Positions 60,248 to 64,000 of a stretch of DNA of 64,000 bases are shown piece by piece (the first letter of the stretch is position 1; each line of letters starts with the position of its first letter). This stretch comes from Siniperca chuatsi (taxonomy: Eukaryota; Chordata; Actinopteri; Centrarchiformes; Sinipercidae). The notes beneath the pieces are model-generated. The model had not been told where the DNA came from, did not search any database, and worked only from the letters and a program-made list of their open reading frames with translations. The stretch spans positions 3,012,284 to 3,076,283 of the forward strand of contig NC_058061.1 in NCBI RefSeq assembly GCF_020085105.1, written 5' to 3'. Position numbers and translations under genes: made by a program.

Positions 60248-60834
60248 TCAGCTGCTGTTTTCAAGGGCAAGAATAAAGTTCAACTAGAACTAGAAAACAA
60301 CTGATGCTAACATCTGTATGAAATGAAGGAAGTCAGACAGCTTCGGTGTTGTAGTCTGACAAATGCCTTTATACTTTATGTCAGCATTAATATTTAGAGT
60401 AACATGATGTCAGGACAGAGTATCACTCTTTCATTCCTGTCCTGTCTCTGAATTAATCTGTAGGGCTGATGTATTTTTCACTTCTCCAGTATCAGCTGTG
60501 ATACGTATCGTGATAAGAAGTCTTTCTCACACTACATGCTCCCAGCACAAAGACTTAAATCCAGCCCATAAATTAAATGACACTTCCTAAGACATCCCAC
60601 ATGCTGAGACAGGATAACCTATTCAGTATTAATAGGAGTTCAACTCCCATGAGTGGTGTAGTGCAGATATACATTCATCCCTACAATGTTTGACCTCAGA
60701 GAAACACTCCTCTTTCCCTTTACAGTATGTGTTTATGCATAAATGCTGCACTGTTAAAAATTCTATGTAATATGTAACAACTGCACAATGAGATTAGTTG
60801 TCAAAAATGTCTTATTAGGCAGCTTGAAAAAGTA

Positions 60835-61065
60835 GTAAAAGTAGTAAAAGTATTCTTGGTTAATCTATCAATTGTTTGGTCAAAATGTCAGAAAATAATG
60901 AAAAATCACAATTTCCTGAAGCCCAAGGTGAAGTCTTCAAATTGCTTGCTTTGTCCGAACAGTCCAAAAAAATAATATATTCAGTTAACTGACATTGAAG
61001 CCAAAACAAAATGGCTTCAATAATTAATTGATTATCAAAATTGTTTCCATTTAGCTTTAATTTCT
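60835..61065. mobile_element. hAT-like MITE relic
   Basis: Holds the family core GTCAGAAAATAATGAAAAAT, CACAATTTCCTGAAGCCCAA, CTTCAAATTGCTTGCTTTGT and ends TTAATTGATTATCAAAATTGTTTCC. The termini are worn away. Confidence 0.55.
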
Positions 61066-62794
61066 AGCACGTGTTACGTTGTTAGCTGCTACAAACACCA
61101 CTGCAGCAAGTAAATAAGCTGTGCTGCAAGGATAAAATGGGACATCAATATAAAAGTATGGTCTGACTCTAACTAAAATTGCCTTTGAACATCACTACGG
61201 CATGAAGTTACTCGTAAAACAGGGTAAAATGGCTTCTGCAGACCTGCATATGTGACATTAATGCCTCTTTCAGACACCTGATCTGTTTCCTCCCGAGCCT
61301 CATCCCAGGACCAGCAGTGAGAAAGATGATCGTTACGAATGAGACGGTTGTGAGGTTGCCAGCAAAAGACGCCACAGGGGAACAGTAATTACACTGACCA
61401 ATCAATATCCCTGCAGCCACTTCTTTTACACCGGCTGAGATCCTCTTTAATCCTGAAAGCAACAAATGAAATCTTGAAGCTTGGAGAGTTCTCTGTTTCC
61501 TCTACTTGCTCTTCATCACACTTTATTCTCTGGTAAATTTCCTGTGCAGACTAATCATCACGTTCAGTCCCTCGGGTGCTACAGATTCTAGGTTAAATGG
61601 AGCAGTTCTCACTTCAGCTGTGTTTTATTAAAGCCGCTCTCAGACAGTTACTGTCTTCTCACACAAGGGAAATCAGGCATATTGATGTGCCAACAAATAG
61701 GTTGATCATACTGCTCCAGTCAAGCGTCAGCAGACAGTATCCTCTGAAGAATCCCCCCTAAAATACACTGACTTTAACCAGGCCAGCTGAGCGACCAGTC
61801 TGTGAAGATCAGAGGCCGCGGCATGTTTCTGATTAAGACTCTTTTTTTTGGATGGTCTTCCCATGGTTGAGATGCAGCTGGAGGATATAGGATGTGGCTC
61901 TGCAGGGGGTTCAGTGCCCAGGAAGCTGAACTGAACTTTATCTATGCTCCACTGAGTCCCCTTAATTATTCATCAAGAGACGCTGCACCTGAAACAACAG
62001 CGCTGGGACATAAAGGGTGCTGCCAGCATAACTATACAGCAAACATATCACTGTTTCACATGGGAGCATGGAGGTTGCATCTTGGTGTTTATGAGTAAAG
62101 TGAGAGCTACTTAAGGTTTTAAATTGGAAGCTGGAGAAAAGGTTTTTGATGTATCTTAATGTGACTCGTTTTGCCCAGATGGAAAATCAATGGCTGACAG
62201 GCAAAACTAGAATCTTGCTCCAAATAAATTTCCTCATCTTGCAGATCGTGAGCTGCGCTGCTGTTCAAAGTTCATTCGTGAGGCCAAAATCTCAAACTGT
62301 GGTCAATGTTTTTAGGAAGACATAATCCAGAAGTTGTTTTGGCACCAGAAATTCTATGCTAATATGAAGATTTAGGTTGTGAAATAACAAGAAAACCCTT
62401 CAAATAAATTCTGTTAAAATGAAAGCTGAGGTCAAGACTATGTCAATTGTGAAACAATTGGAAGTCAGACAATCCAGACTCACTCCCTGCTTCCCTAAAT
62501 AACTTTTATAATAAGACTGTACCTTGCACCAACATCTGAAGTCAATGAAGTATAACAGCACTGATTGCACAAGAAACAGAAACATTTCGTCCTTTTACAA
62601 CAGAGCAGCTCAGACACAAACTCGTGCATAAACAGTGAATGGAAAGAGTTTTCTTTGGCTTTGTTTGCCCTTGTATGGTCAGTCTCACTGTCCACAGTCT
62701 TACCTTCACATCCAGTTTTCACAGTGACTCTCCACCTGGGTTACAGCCGGTCCTGTGCTCCTACAGAGTCCCCAACATCACTGCTGGACACCCG

Positions 62795-63060
62795 CTGAGG
62801 AGATGTGGAGGAGGACAGAGAGGAGGAAGAGGAGAAGTGGAGTCCGGGCAGCTGGTACATCTCTGCAACGAGTGAGCAGAGTGAGAGGGGAGAAATGAGG
62901 CAGAGGGGAGTAACAATGTGGGGAGGGTGATGGAGGGGAGAGAGGGAGGGAGGGAATGATCTGTGAATGGACAGAGGTGAATGAGGGAGGATAAAGATCA
63001 AAGGAAAGAGGTAGAGACAAATTAAAGAGTGCAGAGAGAAATACAGGAAAAGCTGATGGA
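62795..63060 (+). repeat. Polypurine-rich tract
   Basis: The plus strand is dominated by GA/GGA blocks (GAGGAGGACAGAGAGGAGGA, GGGAGAGAGGGAGGGAGGGA). Low-complexity DNA that can adopt triplex structure; the opposite strand yields Ser/Pro/Leu-rich spurious reading frames. Confidence 0.8.
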
Positions 63061-63429
63061 AAACTACATTAAGTCTGACAGGGAATAAAAGGTGGTCATG
63101 TTTCTGTGTTGGCTGTGTTCCAATTCCTGTTCACACTGGAAAAGAGACCAAATAAATAAACACAAATCTGTCAGTACGCAGACTAATGCTGCGTCCAAAT
63201 TCCATACTACACAACTAACTGTATACTTATATACAAAGTACTAATTGGCATATTGTGCGCACTTTGTGTTGCACAGAATACAAGAAATCCATGTACAGGT
63301 AATGATATAACCTGTCAAAGTCGCAGTTTAATCTGTGTGCCAATTGCATACTGCATACTAATTTATGCAGGTTTTGAGTGTGTGTGAATTGTTCACACTG
63401 GAAAAGTGAAAACAAGACTAAGAGTCTAT

Positions 63430-64000
63430 GACCGTGCTAGCAGCTCTGTGAGGCTGCACTTAGACACAGCAGAGCTTTGAGCTAAATGCAAACGTCAGCA
63501 TGCTAATGCGCTCACAATGGCAATGCTAACATGCTGATCTTTAAAAGGTATAATGTTTACTGTGCTCATCATCTTAGCATGTTAGCATGCTAACACTTGC
63601 TAATTAACACCAAACACAAAGTACAGCTGAGGCTGATGGGAATGTCATTAGGTTTGCAGGTATTTGGTCAGAAACTAAAGTATTAAGTATAAGCAAATCA
63701 AACCTTTGACCTGATGATGGCACTAGATGGATCAGCAAAGTTATTGCAATGCCTCCTGAGGGGGGCAAGAATGTCTGAAACCAATTTCATGGTAATCTAT
63801 ACAATGGTTGTTTCATCATGGCATTTCACTCAAAACCACAAATATCAACCTCATGGTGGCGCAAGTCAGGGGATCACTAAAGTCATGAGGATTCATTGTC
63901 TGGAAACCATGAATGTCTGTACCAAATCTGATAGTGAGGAATTTCACTGGATAATCTTTCACCTGGAGGAGCTAGATGAAAAGTCAGAAGATCACTAAAG
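63430..64000 (+). repeat. Abundant percomorph interspersed repeat, copy 3 (runs off the window)
   Basis: Same family and orientation as 3495-3915: GCTAGCAGCTCTGTGAGGCT, AGCATGTTAGCATGCTAACA, CAGCTGAGGCTGATGGGAAT, CAACCTCATGGTGGCGC. Cut by the window edge. The open frame 63714-63998 is repeat sequence, not a gene. Confidence 0.75.

Larger units (their letters stand above)
57315..63429. other. gpr142 upstream region; no confirmed gene
   Basis: Expected to contain a 5' exon and promoter of gpr142 on the minus strand, but none could be placed. Repeats are listed separately. A purine-rich tract spans about 62795-63060. A spliceable open segment at 62741-62862 (minus) is discussed in the findings. 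The hydrophobic open frame 61208-61465 is not accepted as a gene. Confidence 0.45.

Noticed and set aside
61208-61465. 85-codon minus-strand frame with hydrophobic stretch and a nearby acceptor-like CTTTCAG
   Set aside because: No family resemblance, no matching donor or partner exon in phase, and hydrophobic runs of this length arise by chance in such DNA.
63714-63998. 94-codon frame at the right edge
   Set aside because: Lies wholly inside the abundant interspersed repeat also present at 3495 and 29240.

Overview
The window looks like nuclear DNA of a percomorph-type teleost fish. It has split genes with GT-AG introns, vertebrate-specific gene families, AT-rich intergenic DNA, and dispersed repeats of the kinds common in spiny-rayed fishes: short hAT-like and foldback elements, tRNA-type SINEs and a Penelope-like remnant. 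I see no bacterial, plasmid or phage organisation, and no rRNA, tRNA or CRISPR.

Five protein genes are well supported, all on the minus strand. (1) nploc4, cofactor of the p97/VCP segregase: 17 coding exons, 2748-14396, predicted 627 aa. (2) pde6g, the inhibitory gamma subunit of rod cGMP phosphodiesterase: three coding exons at 17140-17581 (87 aa), plus a probable non-coding exon 1 and a photoreceptor-type promoter near 19.33-19.48 kb. (3) oxld1, a small mitochondrial oxidoreductase-like-domain protein: two exons, 23879-25267, 148 aa. (4) gprc5c, an orphan family C GPCR: coding exons 41231-46909, about 418 aa, with a probable non-coding first exon near 48.84-49.07 kb. (5) gpr142, a rhodopsin-family GPCR: two visible coding exons, 54282-57298, at least 365 aa. 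Exon joins were checked by eye for GT/AG sites and for preserved codon phase.

Layout: 1-2.7 kb is probable nploc4 3' UTR or flank; 2.7-14.4 kb nploc4; 14.4-17.1 kb a short intergene; 17.1-19.5 kb pde6g; 19.5-22.6 kb repeat-bearing intergene; 22.6-25.3 kb oxld1; 25.3-41.2 kb a gene-poor, repeat-rich stretch; 41.2-49.1 kb gprc5c; 49.1-54.3 kb repeats and AT-rich DNA; 54.3-57.3 kb gpr142; 57.3-64 kb repeats and possibly undetected 5' exons. The genes share no pathway. Their proximity reflects conserved linkage: nploc4-pde6g-oxld1 and gprc5c-gpr142 match two separate blocks of human 17q25, brought close together here.

I did not find a new biological system. The more interesting items are the synteny junction, the compact pde6g promoter, a pair of interleaved inverted repeats beside a Penelope remnant, several precisely delimited non-autonomous elements (one with 8-bp target duplications), nested insertions at 33.8-35.1 kb, and two spliceable orphan mini-exons.
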